Origin: Agrypnia vestita
Taxonomy: Eukaryota; Arthropoda; Insecta; Trichoptera; Phryganeidae
Assembly (NCBI GenBank): GCA_016648135.1
Contig: JADDOH010002108.1
Location: forward strand, 1 to 64,000
DNA length: 64,000 bases
Direction: 5' to 3'
This document shows, one piece after another, positions 55,080-64,000 of the stretch. Below the pieces are notes generated by a model. That model saw only the letters and a list, made by a program, of their open reading frames with translations. It was not told the DNA's origin and searched no databases. The stretch's first letter is position 1; every line of letters starts with the position of its first letter. The translations under genes and the position numbers were made by a program.

Positions 55080-55990
55080 TACATCTATAAATTATTATGG
55101 AGAATGAACTAAAGTTACTTATGTAAAATAGATGTATAATCTTTTCTCGCTTTTCACAAAGCCACGCACGCAGTGAACGAGTTTAACATTTTTTAGTTTA
55201 CCAAAGGATTACACTATGGCACTATTCATTTTATTATTTTTAACAGCATTAAATATATTATAAATCAAAATATAAAAGCAATTCTATAGCGTAAATTTTT
55301 ATTATTAAAAATCTATATGATATTACGTAAATCGTTATATTTGATATTAATATTGATATACATATATGCACTTCTATTTAAAAAAATCATTTATTTTATT
55401 TATATAAAAAAATCATTTTTTTTTTATAAGAACACGACAGTTATTTTATTTTCTAAATATTTTTCAACATTTTTTAAGAATTTAATAAAAGATACGATCT
55501 TTTAAAAAGTTTAAAGTACATTGGATACCATAAACATATTATATAATATTACTGAAAGAGTTGTTGACAATGTGGTGTGTTAATCATAATTTAAAAAAAA
55601 TTAATCAGATAATTAGCAGATAATAAAGCAAGCCAAAACTAATCATAGAAGCGCTGTGTACCTCGGGACAGGTATTTGAAGATGTCAGTATTCTTTCGGG
55701 TCACCTTATAAACCTCAAAATAAGACAAGCTATTCACACGTGAATCATATCACAGAGAAATTCTGTAATCTGCAGGAGGGATGGTCGAAGCGAACAGGTC
55801 TGAGGAGGGTCTGCGCTCGGTTCTGATTTTTCTGAAAATAAAACAAAGCCCGCTAGATTCACAATATGTCGCCTTGCGGAAAGAGACATATTGAAGTACG
55901 ATTTCCGTATTATCGAAACGCGGAAGTTTTTTGGATATCAATTACGTAACTTTGTCTGAAGGAGTGTAATGAAATGTTCTTTGAAGATTA
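55080..55990. other. AT-rich stretch with a SINE-1 tail scrap
   Basis: CATATATGCACTTCTATTTA then AAAAAA at 55363-55388 equals the terminal bases of the SINE at 56006-56204. Otherwise no gene recognised. Confidence 0.45.
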
Positions 55991-56005
55991 CGTATATTAA
56001 TCCGA

Positions 56006-56204
56006 GTGGCTTGTTGGTGTAGTGGTCATGACTCTCGCCTAGTGACCCAGTGGTTGGTGGTTCCAGCCCCATTCTAAGACATCAGCAAGTAAGTCCTATT
56101 TTCATAGCACAAGCGTTTGGCTAAATCTGAATACATTAGGAAAATTGATGCGACACGTATTCTGTCTTCGCATCTGCATATATGCACTTCTATTTAAAAA
56201 AAAA
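56006..56204 (+). mobile_element. tRNA-derived SINE, family 1, near-complete copy
   Basis: The head has box A-like TTGGTGTAGTGGTCATGACT and box B-like GGTGGTTCCAGCCCC, followed by the family body CAGCAAGTAAGTCCTATTTT, CATAGCACAAGCGTTTGGCT, TTGATGCGACACGT, TTCGCATCTGCA and an A-tail. Head plus unrelated body plus A-tail is the standard tRNA-SINE build. Box B deviates (GGTTCCAGCCC for GGTTCGAATC), so it is likely silent. Confidence 0.75.
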
Positions 56205-56308
56205 CATCATCATCATCACGGTTCGCTTACACGGTACAACCCCTAGTGGGTCTAGACCTCTTCACGACTCTTCCGTCACTGATCTCAGTCTTGTGTCAGC
56301 TCTCTCTA

Positions 56309-56535
56309 AAAATGTCCTTAGGTTTTCACGAGCCATTCAGAATCTTCTGTGTATAGTTTTCTGGAATATTCTGCCATGTATATGTGACCTCTCTGGCCAA
56401 CGTTTCGGATCCCATTGCAGGGTCCATCATCAGAGCTGATGAGGACCCTGATGGACCCTGCAATGGGATCCGAAACGTTGGCCAGAGAGGTCACATATAC
56501 ATGGCAGAATATCCCAGAAAACTAAACACAGAAGA
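56309..56535. mobile_element. Inverted-dimer repeat with 12-bp target duplication
   Basis: Two units lie head to head around GAGCTGATGAGGACCCTGAT. Each arm reads GGACCCTGCAATGGGATCCG, AAACGTTGGCCAGAGAGGTC, ACATATACATGGCAGAATAT, CCCAGAAAACTA. The left arm is longer than the right (it continues to the CTTAGGTTTTCACGAGCCAT complement). CAGCTCTCTCTA flanks both sides exactly (56297-56308 and 56536-56547). A variable-length duplication plus unequal inverted arms suggests target-primed insertion with template switching, as in Penelope-like or LINE elements, rather than a DNA transposon. Confidence 0.75.
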
Positions 56536-56837
56536 CAGCTCTCTCTAGTTCTGAATCTCCAAAGCAGATATGTCTTAGAGAAAATTGTCGCTCTATCTCA
56601 GTTTTGGCCCTCCTTAGCTGCTTTGACCTATTGGTCTCGAATTCATCAGGGAATTCAGGGCATGTTATTCAGTTATTATCTTCATATAACCCAGCCAAGT
56701 CTCCCCAATTTAATAAATTTTGTGACGCATAGTTCCGCAAACAAAGTGTAGAACTAATTTTTGTAGCGCCTGCGAAGGTTATAATTTATATATTTTTAAA
56801 ATATATATATATAAATTACTTTTTCGGTCCGCGAAAG

Positions 56838-57010
56838 ACCTGACATGATCAGATATTACAAGTATTGGAGGATGACCCCGTTTAAACAATCTCAACATGC
56901 ATGATAAGATGTATGAATGTAGTCGAAGCAAAAGTGGTGTGCCACGATAGAAGAATATGGCATTCTATCCTCTCTGCCTGCCTCTGCGGGAAACCGCGTG
57001 ATAGTTAGTT
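56838..57010 (+). pseudogene. LINE-B C-terminal remnant
   Basis: The frame text includes VRERPDMIRYYKYWRMTPFK, and in another frame SKQKWCATIEEYGILSSLPA then SAGNRVIVS. The block order (GRPxKTxxDQI, EAKxVCxDRxxW, SAYPxGK) is that of the LINE-B tail. It is followed by GTTAGTTA, as at the other copies. Confidence 0.6.
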
Positions 57011-57019
57011 ATTTATGTA

Positions 57020-57255
57020 TTATTTTATTATATTTATATTTTATCACAAAACTTTTCATTTTTAATTATTTAACAATTTTTTTTTGTTTTTTTGCCAAGA
57101 AAATAGATATAAATTGTTCAAGCAAGCAACATAAATAATTTTAAAATTTAATGATTATAAGACATAATAATCAGAAAAATATCAGATCAAGCAAAATCGA
57201 AGCAAGCTTGATAGCAAAATAAGCCTTAGAGGTCAATAAAACAAAAAAAAAAGTC
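57020..57255. other. AT-rich spacer between two opposed LINE-B tails
   Basis: No frame or family. The LINE-B tails on each side point toward this spacer, 3' end to 3' end. Confidence 0.5.
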
Positions 57256-57259
57256 TATA

Positions 57260-57660
57260 AAACTAACTAACTAACTATCTAACCATCACGTCGTTTCTTC
57301 GCAGGGGTAGCCAGAGAGCATTGAATGCCACACTCTTCTATCCTGGCACACCACTTTTGCTTCGGCCACATTTATACATCTTCTTATATAAGGCTTTTAA
57401 CAGGGCCATCCTCAAACACCCGTAGTATCTGATCATACCAGGTCTTTCGCGGACGTCCTCTATTCCTGTTGCCTTCAACACTCATATATTTGCTTAACCA
57501 TCCTCCTTTCCTCGTTCATACGTTCCATATGACTAAACCATCTCAGCACTACTTTCTTTATTCTATCTACCACACTACAGCTAGTATTACATTAATTTGT
57601 TCATTCCTCACTCTATCGAAGTTCGAAAAATTCACAGGCCAAATATCCAACTGCCACAAA
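57260..57660 (-). pseudogene. LINE-B C-terminal remnant, inverted
   Basis: The minus strand carries KKVVLRWFSHMERMNEERRM then VKQIYE, and further on RRCINVAEAKVVCQDRRVWH then SMLSGYPCEETT, in the LINE-B order (RWFGHVERM, EAKxVCxDRxxW, SxYPxGK). It ends at TAACTAACTAACT (57268 on). This copy shows the family peptide most clearly at its C-terminus. Frameshifts break it near 57440-57480. Confidence 0.75.
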
Positions 57661-57664
57661 TAAA

Positions 57665-58555
57665 ATAGTAATGAACGTCATCGCCGTTAAAGTTTAATAA
57701 CCAGACATGCATTAAAAAAGAGGACTCTTTTCTATTCCTTTATCCACATGTTTCTTTTCCTTTAAAATAATGTCCCTTGCATTTAAGTTAAAATATATCT
57801 TTTCTAATGACAATTCACGCTTAGAGCCACACGTAGCATTTGAAAGTCTGTTATTTAATTTGTGTACAATACAATGTAAAATTTATACTTTATAATACTA
57901 TGTCAAAATAATCAAAATTGTGTACAAATTCGACAGTGTGTTGATTTGTCAATTAAATAAAATTGCACGTCAATTACATGCGTGTTTAATTAAGCGAAAC
58001 ATTTCAAATCAGGAATTTTAATTAACCTCAAGTAGAGGCTCAAAGTTTTAAGCTAATAGCATTCGTTAATTGTTTTCGGTTACTAGGGTTAAGGTGAATA
58101 TATAAATTTGCCCGGCAACTGTTTTAATATTAATGCGGTACGACTTTTGATTAAAAAGTATTAATTAGGTTTCGATAACCTTAATTAAAATCAATTTTGT
58201 TCATTTTTAAGTCTCTCTCGGTTAAAATATTCTCCCATCTATTTTCCTTTAAATTAAATTCTCACTATACTTTATAAATTAAGAAAGTTAAAAAATTTTT
58301 AGTTTTTGAATTTCTGGTACAGTATAAGCACCTGTCGGAGAAATTTCAAGCATCTACGCCGTAGTCTTCGTAGCTATGTTTAAAGTGCATACCACTATGC
58401 AATCGTAGACACTACTTGAATATTTGAAATTCCTATTACACGGTCGGAAACGGTGCTCTCCAGTGCACCACAAAAAATTGTGACCCTTATGATAACTGCA
58501 CATAGAATACTGCCTTATACAAGTTATCTCATGATAGCATACTTATGTAATAATA
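57665..58555. other. AT-rich stretch, nothing recognised
   Basis: No conserved frame or family recognised. Confidence 0.5.
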
Positions 58556-58559
58556 TTGT

Positions 58560-59150
58560 AATGAGATAACGTAGTAATCGGAAAAAATTACGCGTGATCG
58601 CAGTTTAGTTTGATTTGACATTTCTACCGATGCGATTTTAGCGACAAGCCATAGCAATCGGTGTTACCAGCACGTGTGTTTACCAGTGATGCGTAGATTA
58701 ATTGAAGCGATAAACCGAGCAGACTACCTCATTGGCGTTGTAAATAAGTGTGACTTCTACGTGCGACAATTGGATGGAATACTCTAGCGAGTAAAAGAGT
58801 AGCTTTTTGGTCTTGTGGATAGGACTCTCGCCTCATGATCCAATGGTCGCGGGTTCGAATCTCACTCTAGACCAGCAAGTTAGTCCTATTTTTATAGCAG
58901 AAGCGTTTAGCTTAGTTTGAAAATAGTAAGAATATTGATGTGACATGTACTCCGTGTTCGCATCTCTATTTAAAAAAAAAGGCTATAATCAGGTGTTCAT
59001 GAATGAGTGACGAATTGCGAAATATTATTTAAGAATAGTGTATTAATTTAATTCGTGGTAAGTGACTTTTTCAATTTTATATGATAATTATTAATTAATT
59101 AATTAATTAATAGCTAATTAATTTCCAAGGTTTTCATTTGTCACGTTAAG
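58560..59150 (+). mobile_element. Putative solo LTR, copy C, interrupted by a SINE
   Basis: From CAGTTTAGTTTGATTTGACA (58601) it follows copy B through GCGACAAGCCATAGCAATCG and GATGCGTAGATTAATTGAAG. It resumes after the SINE with TTCGTGGTAAGTGACTTTTT, CAATTTTATATG, TAGCTAATTAATTTCCAAGG and TTTTCATTTGTC, matching copies D and A. No TATA box is obvious upstream of CAGT here, so the promoter has decayed. Confidence 0.5.
58803..58980 (+). mobile_element. tRNA-derived SINE, family 1, with clean box B
   Basis: The head GGTCTTGTGGATAGGACTCT, GTCGCGGGTTCGAATCTCAC contains a consensus box B (GGTTCGAATC). The body AGTCCTATTTTTATAGCAGA, AGCGTTTAGCTTAGTTTGAA, AAGAATATTGATGTGACATG ends TTCGCATCTCTATTTAAAAA. 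It sits inside LTR copy C, so it inserted after that LTR. The best candidate here for pol III transcription. Confidence 0.75.
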
Positions 59151-59167
59151 TTATATTAAGTAAGGCT

Positions 59168-59265
59168 AAGTTTTTTTTAAATAGAGATGCGTTTACGAAG
59201 TTCATAAAATATTAATATTCTTAATATTTTTACACTACGTTGAACGTTTTTGCTACGAAAAAAGG
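59168..59265 (-). mobile_element. SINE family 1, degraded 3' fragment
   Basis: In complement it ends CGCATCTCTATTTAAAAAAA and upstream carries GAATATTAATATTTTATGAA and CAAAAACGTTCAACGTAGTG, diverged forms of the SINE-1 body. An older copy than 58803-58980, only about 190 bases away. Confidence 0.5.
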
Positions 59266-59759
59266 TCTGGTTTATTATACTCCTGGAATGATACTCAAAC
59301 TCTCCGATTTTTAGGAAATTATTTGTATACCAAAAAAATGATGGAAGGTATTCAATAAAAAGTAGTTGTCGTTCGACCGATCTGCCTGTAATTACATAGC
59401 CATTATACATATTATATGGAACTTTACATCATGTAAATATACCTTAAAATTGCCTACATGGCTTGAAGTGTGAAAGAAAGGTAAGCATTTTTATTTTTTA
59501 TCGATTTTTACATTCATTTCCTGATGGTACACCAGTTGTGATTACAGATATCTCTGAAACGAATGAACATTAAAAAAATCCCATAAATTTGAATTATTTA
59601 TGCAGGGTATAAAATAATATTCATCACCTTTCACCGCACAAACTAGTCGTCGATTGGATCATTATTATGTAAAAATCTACATCATAAAATATAATTAACT
59701 AGCTGTGCTCGCGCGGCTTCGCACGCGTAGATTTTTAGAACACTGTTTGGATCGTCATA

Positions 59760-59787
59760 GAACTTTCGCGAACTTTCTAGAACATTC
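59760..59787. promoter_or_regulatory. Heat-shock-element array 1: six phased GAA/TTC units
   Basis: Starting at 59760, GAA, TTC, GAA, TTC, GAA, TTC follow one another with exactly two bases between them (59760, 59765, 59770, 59775, 59780, 59785). Three such alternating units suffice for a canonical HSF trimer site, so six can hold two trimers. A further TTCxxGAA pair follows at 59791-59798. Confidence 0.7.
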
Positions 59788-59873
59788 TCCTTCCAGAACT
59801 TTAAAGAAATTCGAATGTACAGGAATCTTTTAGACATACCGACACATTCTGCCACTCAGTTTAGAACCTTATA

Positions 59874-59922
59874 GAACTTTCGGAAATTTTCTAGAACCTT
59901 CTCCTTCCAGAACTTTCTAGAG
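59874..59922. promoter_or_regulatory. Heat-shock-element array 2
   Basis: GAAxxTTC (59874-59881), one imperfect unit, then TTCxxGAAxxTTC (59889-59901), a 3-base slip, and TTCxxGAAxxTTCxxGA (59905-59921). Two perfect three-unit HSEs in 35 bases. It duplicates array 1 with small changes. Confidence 0.7.
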
Positions 59923-60209
59923 CAGGTTTTTCCGAAACCTTCTAGACTCACCGACACAGTCAGCGTGTCTATTTTGAAACAATCTGAAACATTTGCGGCC
60001 TTCCCATAACAAAACAATGTGCTAGAAAGCACATTTTCATCGCCCACTCCCACCCACGCTTAGCCATCCCCACCAAACTGGCACATTTTTGATGTGACAC
60101 CAAGGGCTATCTACCACCATAACAACCAGGGGGTGGTAGTGTCTGGTTGTGTAGAAAACTTGGCGGATAGGGAAACACGGGTTTCTATATATATATATAT
60201 ATATTGATT

Positions 60210-61790
60210 ATTTTTCAGATTTACTAAGATTATCTTTTATTTACGTGCATACATTTTTAATTTAAGAATTTAAATGAATATATAGCAGAGATTAAAGAAA
60301 ATTATTTATTTATTACGTGTATGAAAAATCTTTCAAAATATATTTCTTTTCATCTAAAAAAATTCAGTAGCAGCATAACAGCACAAAGAGTTTTAATCAT
60401 AAAAATATTTAAATAATAAATAAAATGAATAAATAAAGAATCTTCTTCTTCCTTGCACTGTCTCAACTCATTGCCTAGGTACTGGGTGACTAGGCAGGCT
60501 GTTGGCGTCGGCTGTTCTCGTTCTCAGGCTGTATCTTCTTCGGTTCTGAATATCGCTTTCATCCAGGCCGTTTCTCTGTAATACTTTGGAGCATTGAGTC
60601 ATTCAGGAGTTCTTTGATCTTTCTCTGGTTGTCGATGAAGCTCCATAAACATTGCGTGTTTCACTATGTGGTCTGTTATTCATATTGCCTGCTTCACTGA
60701 ATAAATAGGTATAGAATATGTGGACAAGTATATACAAAATATATTTAAAAAATTCAAGGTGGTCTTAAGAAGTTTCCGTTTAAAAAAAATGTGATAATTT
60801 ATATTGCATCATGTAAAGATCCGACTATTCTGTTAATTTACTAATTGACAATTCAGATAATTTTTATTAAATTGTGTTTGTTAAATTGTTAAGTCAAATC
60901 AATATTGACAGAATGCACAGATTTATACATTCTTTTCTAGATATGCTTATCATAATTTGAATTGATTAATCACATAAATCGATTGTGTAAGAAAAAAAAA
61001 ATAATGCAAAATTGCGATGAACATTTGATTTTTTAATATTAATGTCATCAAGAGAAATATTATTTAACTGAATGTAAAAATAAATATATAAATAAATTTA
61101 TGTCTCAAACAATTCGTGTAGTTAATCAATCAAGCGCAGTTTGTTATATATTTGTTAATTTTTTTTACGAATTCTGTAGAAATAAATTATTTTCAAAATT
61201 CAATATTCTGCCAGCGAAAACTCGCCCTTTACACCCTAAACTTGAATTATTCAAATTGGGAATTTTCTTGTTTATGCGATGGAAGAATGTCTGCCGAAAT
61301 AGCGGATAAAAAATCAAAGGTTAGAAAAGACCTGAGAGAATTTTGTGTAGAAATATTACTAAAAGTTAAAAAATTCCTGTTTGGACTCAAATATACGAGC
61401 TATTTTAAAGCAGCGTGTCTTAGAAAAAATTAAAATTAGTTTTTTATTAATATATGTAGGTACTTTATATTGGAGTTCGTTATTCGCCTAATATTTTAGA
61501 GAGTAAAATTGATTTTTTAAATTAAAAATTTTTTTTTTTTTTTTGTATTGCCAAAACAAGTGTTAAGATTTCGTTTAGTATTGTTGTATCTTATCTTTTG
61601 GATATTCTTTGAGATCCTTTAACATAATCAAACAAACTAACTGTTAACACTAGTAAGCAAGCTTTGTTATAGTCAAATTTGCAAACATAATCCTTACACA
61701 AATATATATCAGAAATTTTGTCTATATTCAGTGTTCGCACAAACATAATTAATCAAGCTGTTCGAAGAATATTTTTTCTTCTGTATGAAG
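60210..61790. other. Mostly AT-rich; unexplained GC-richer block at 60435-60690
   Basis: 60435-60690 begins CTTCTTCTTCCTTGCACTGT and is GC-richer than its flanks. In complement it ends in an (AAG)n-like tail, as LINE-A does, so a LINE 3' piece is possible, but I could not match its text. Overlapping frames at 61100-61433 have no recognised motif. Confidence 0.35.
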
Positions 61791-61794
61791 GCTT

Positions 61795-61910
61795 GAACTT
61801 TGTGGTGACATTATTCTTAAAATAAAACATAAAACATTTTGTTTTCACCACTTTATTTAATAATGAAGTGGTGAAAACAAAGTGATTTGTGTTTTATTTT
61901 AATAATTAAT
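61795..61910. repeat. PAL-5-type hairpin
   Basis: AAACATTTTGTTTTCACCAC then TTTATT pairs with AATGAAGTGGTGAAAACAAA then GTG. The neighbouring TTTGTGGTGACATTATT also stands next to the PAL-5 copy at 32170. This copy lacks the ACATGT-containing loop. Confidence 0.6.
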
Positions 61911-62239
61911 CTGCCCACAATTGTGTCAATTCAAATGTCAAAGCTGACTTCAGCGAAGAATAAAATGAAAGAGAAACACTGAAAGCTGCGGACGATGTGA
62001 AAGTGCATTGGGTGTGAAAAATTGAGTAAGAATACAACCCAATAAAATCACGACTAAAACTAAGGAAGGACTTTTCAAAATTAATTAATCTTTTAACTTA
62101 CTTCAACTGGAATTTCTACTCATTCATTCATGGATCATTTTGCTTTCTTGAAAAATTCGAGACAAGAAGAATAGTGACAGATCTTGCATTTTTCATAAAG
62201 TAATCGGAATTTTTGAGTGTTTTCATCCTTTGGAACGTC

Positions 62240-62650
62240 TCTGCTTGCGTGTTTCATTCCTCGAAACTTGAAGCTATGCAGGTTTTACCTTGAAGACTGT
62301 GAAGGCCGCTAACTATATTTCACTTCTCCACTCCAGTGACTTCCTAGACTAGCAAACGGATTTGAATAGTTAGACGTTGTTGAGACTTATAGAAAAAGTG
62401 TTCAATATCAAACTAGGAGGTCGTTTCTAAAAATATCTACTAATTATCTTCTCGTTAATTACTTACATCTCGCATCTTTTTATGTGCCAGGTTTCAAGTT
62501 CTCTTTGTGAAGTGTTTGATGTGGTATATGAAGTGTTCTTTTGTCTATACCCACGCATCGTACAACTAATATCTACTGTATCTTTACTGTTTGAATACTT
62601 GTATTACACCTACTTCCTATGTTCTTACTATATATTGTTATGTATTTCCT
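62240..62650 (+). repeat. Dispersed repeat R62, uninterrupted copy
   Basis: GAAGCTATGCAGGTTTTACC, ATAGTTAGACGTTGTTGAGA, GGAGGTCGTTTCTAAAAATA and TTTGTCTATACCCACGCATC then TACTGTATCTTTACTGTTTG follow the order of 31120-31790 without the PAL-3 insert. The T-rich 76-codon frame here is compositional. Confidence 0.5.
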
Positions 62651-62769
62651 TTTATTTTCTGTATACTAACTTATATTTTATTTGCTATTTACTTTGTGTT
62701 ATGCTCTATTAGAGCTAATGTTATTGCCTGACATGTATTCTCTTTCCTTGCTTTTTGTATAAGGAAGTT

Positions 62770-63945
62770 TAATTATTACAAGCGGCCGCCTCTCACAAAT
62801 AATAAATATTAATAACACATTATTGAGACTAATATAAAAATTATTAAGTAGCGTTTAATTAAGTTTTAATGTTTTTCTAAAGCGTGGGAATAATACCTAC
62901 AGTATAATAATTTAAATCACCATGTAAATACGAAACTTTTTAAAGCTATCGAAAAATAAAATAATGATTTACAAATAAAATGGTTTAGAACTGTATTCAT
63001 TTTGAATTCTTTAAAGATATTTGTTGGCTATCGACATATCTCCGTAATGTTGGCTTCACGACCATAAAAAAATATTCCATGTATACTTTTTTTCCATGAT
63101 ATTTTTTTTGGCATACTTACTTAGTTGAAAATAAATACTCTAATCTAGTTTATAGTTTTTCAAGATCTTGAAGTCAAGATTATATAAATGAATCGGTATT
63201 AACCGTTGAAAATGAGTAAAGTAACTTACACTGTAGTAAAATAACTCACATAAAATAACTTAAATCATCAACATTGGAAGGCACTGTTTCAATTTTGGAT
63301 GGTTTTCAAACTCTTCGTTTTTGTTTACATAGACAATTAATATCAACATATTGTATTTAGAAAATTAGTTTTTCTGTATAAAAAGTAAAAAATATATTAT
63401 TATGAAACAATGTTTATATCAATCCTATTAATTCCTTCATTTCATCGAATAAAGTCACAGGTAAAATACTAATAAACATATAGGTACAAATAAAGGCCTG
63501 AAAAAATATAAACCATTTTATAAAATTGAATTTACACACTGTGAGAATTAACAGATTATTGTTTTTAGAAAAAATATATAAGTATTAAATAACTGTTTTA
63601 AAAAGTGTAAGGGTAATCTAGGCCAGGAGTCAACAAAAGATTTTTGCTTGTTTTCATATTATGTACAGTGAAATGAAAAATTACCCAACGCCCGAGGCTA
63701 GTTAAAATCTCTCCCGCCTCTTCCGGACCACAAATCCCGAGGTTGGAATTCTACTTCTGAACAATAGAGAGTAAAATGTTCATTTTTTGCTAACACTTCT
63801 GAAAAAATAAAAAGAAAAACTAAAATTGCCACGAAAACTGAAAAAGAATTGTTTCGCGATTTTGTTTTCATAATTTATCAGAATTTCTCTCGCCGAATGA
63901 ATAGGTGTAGTCGATTGAGGGAAGACTAGCGTTCCGTGACGTTGA
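62770..63945. other. AT-rich stretch; possible hAT-like end at 63622
   Basis: GGCCAGGAGTCAACAAAAGA (63622) and CTCCCGCCTCTTCCGGACCA (63711) resemble hAT-type subterminal text, but no partner end was found in the window. Confidence 0.35.
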
Positions 63946-63950
63946 CCAAA

Positions 63951-64000
63951 AATAGAGTTCTGATACCAATACTGATGTATGGAAGTGTGGAATTCATGCC
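63951..64000 (+). pseudogene. LINE-B fragment cut by the window edge
   Basis: The frame reads NRVLIPILMYGSVEFM up to the end of the window. VLxPxLMYGSE is a conserved LINE-B block also seen at 17960-18010 (ILKPILIYESEAW). It continues beyond the window. Confidence 0.6.

Larger units (their letters stand above)
59699..60207 (-). mobile_element. Non-autonomous Helitron (509 bp) with heat-shock-element arrays
   Basis: On the minus strand the 5' end is A|TC (60207-60206) followed by AATATATATATATATA. The 3' end is a GC-rich hairpin CGCGTGCGAAGCCGCGCG (about 59727-59710), then AGCACAG and CTAG|T (59702-59699). Helitrons start TC, end hairpin plus CTRR, and insert between A and T: all fulfilled. 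The interior has two related 45-50-bp segments built of GAA/TTC pentamers (listed separately). There is no coding capacity. The 3' tip differs from family H, so this is a separate Helitron family. Confidence 0.75.

Noticed and set aside
56006..56085. tRNA gene
   Set aside because: Box A/B-like sequence is present but no acceptor stem forms, and the body and A-tail are shared with other copies; a SINE.

Overview
The window is AT-rich, repeat-dense, non-coding-looking eukaryotic DNA. The element set (cecropia-like mariner, hAT, Helitron, palindromic TA-flanked MITEs, tRNA-derived SINEs, several insect-type non-LTR families) points to an insect genome; I cannot fix the order. I recognise no multi-exon host gene. 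The only host-coding candidates are weak: a 43-codon possible first exon (34065-34193), a 58-codon ORF with a hydrophobic segment (21411-21587) and a GC-richer ORF (45264-45524). This is best read as intergenic or large-intron sequence made of layered transposon debris.

Layout. 0-8 kb: a LINE reverse-transcriptase remnant at the left edge, an inverted-dimer repeat with direct flanking repeats, a possible solo LTR with TATA box and CAGT initiator, a complete 1286-bp mariner whose transposase lacks its first catalytic Asp, and a Helitron 3' end. 8-20 kb: mostly AT-rich unassigned DNA with a SINE, a hAT-like MITE, a 512-bp palindromic MITE, four or more LINE remnants and a second Helitron 3' end. 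20-34 kb: Helitron ends, a SINE, hairpin repeats, an LTR-like block, LINE fragments, two more palindromic MITEs and an irregular tandem array. 34-45 kb: a nested structure in which an antisense LINE is split by a 1.8-kb TTAA-flanked element that itself carries a truncated RTE-like reverse transcriptase; then palindromic MITEs, another LTR-like copy and hairpin repeats. 45-56 kb: a hAT relic enclosing a reverse-transcriptase scrap, a second mariner copy (intact catalytic triad but two frameshifts), a 4 x 57-bp minisatellite and a nested TIR pair. 56-64 kb: SINEs, a clean inverted dimer with a 12-bp target-site duplication, LINE fragments, a third LTR-like copy with a SINE inside it, and a 509-bp non-autonomous Helitron containing strikingly regular heat-shock-element arrays.

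Most interesting points: (1) the Helitron at 59699-60207 carries six perfectly phased GAA/TTC units plus a second cluster, so it could disperse HSF-responsive sites; (2) several otherwise different palindromic repeats share a core resembling a minimal hammerhead ribozyme (CTGATGA, short stem, GAA, palindromic hexamer), one with a pairing stem I; (3) two near-identical mariner copies carry complementary defects; (4) the multi-level nesting at 35.1-37.5 kb allows relative dating of insertions. All assignments are by eye from sequence; no database search was run.
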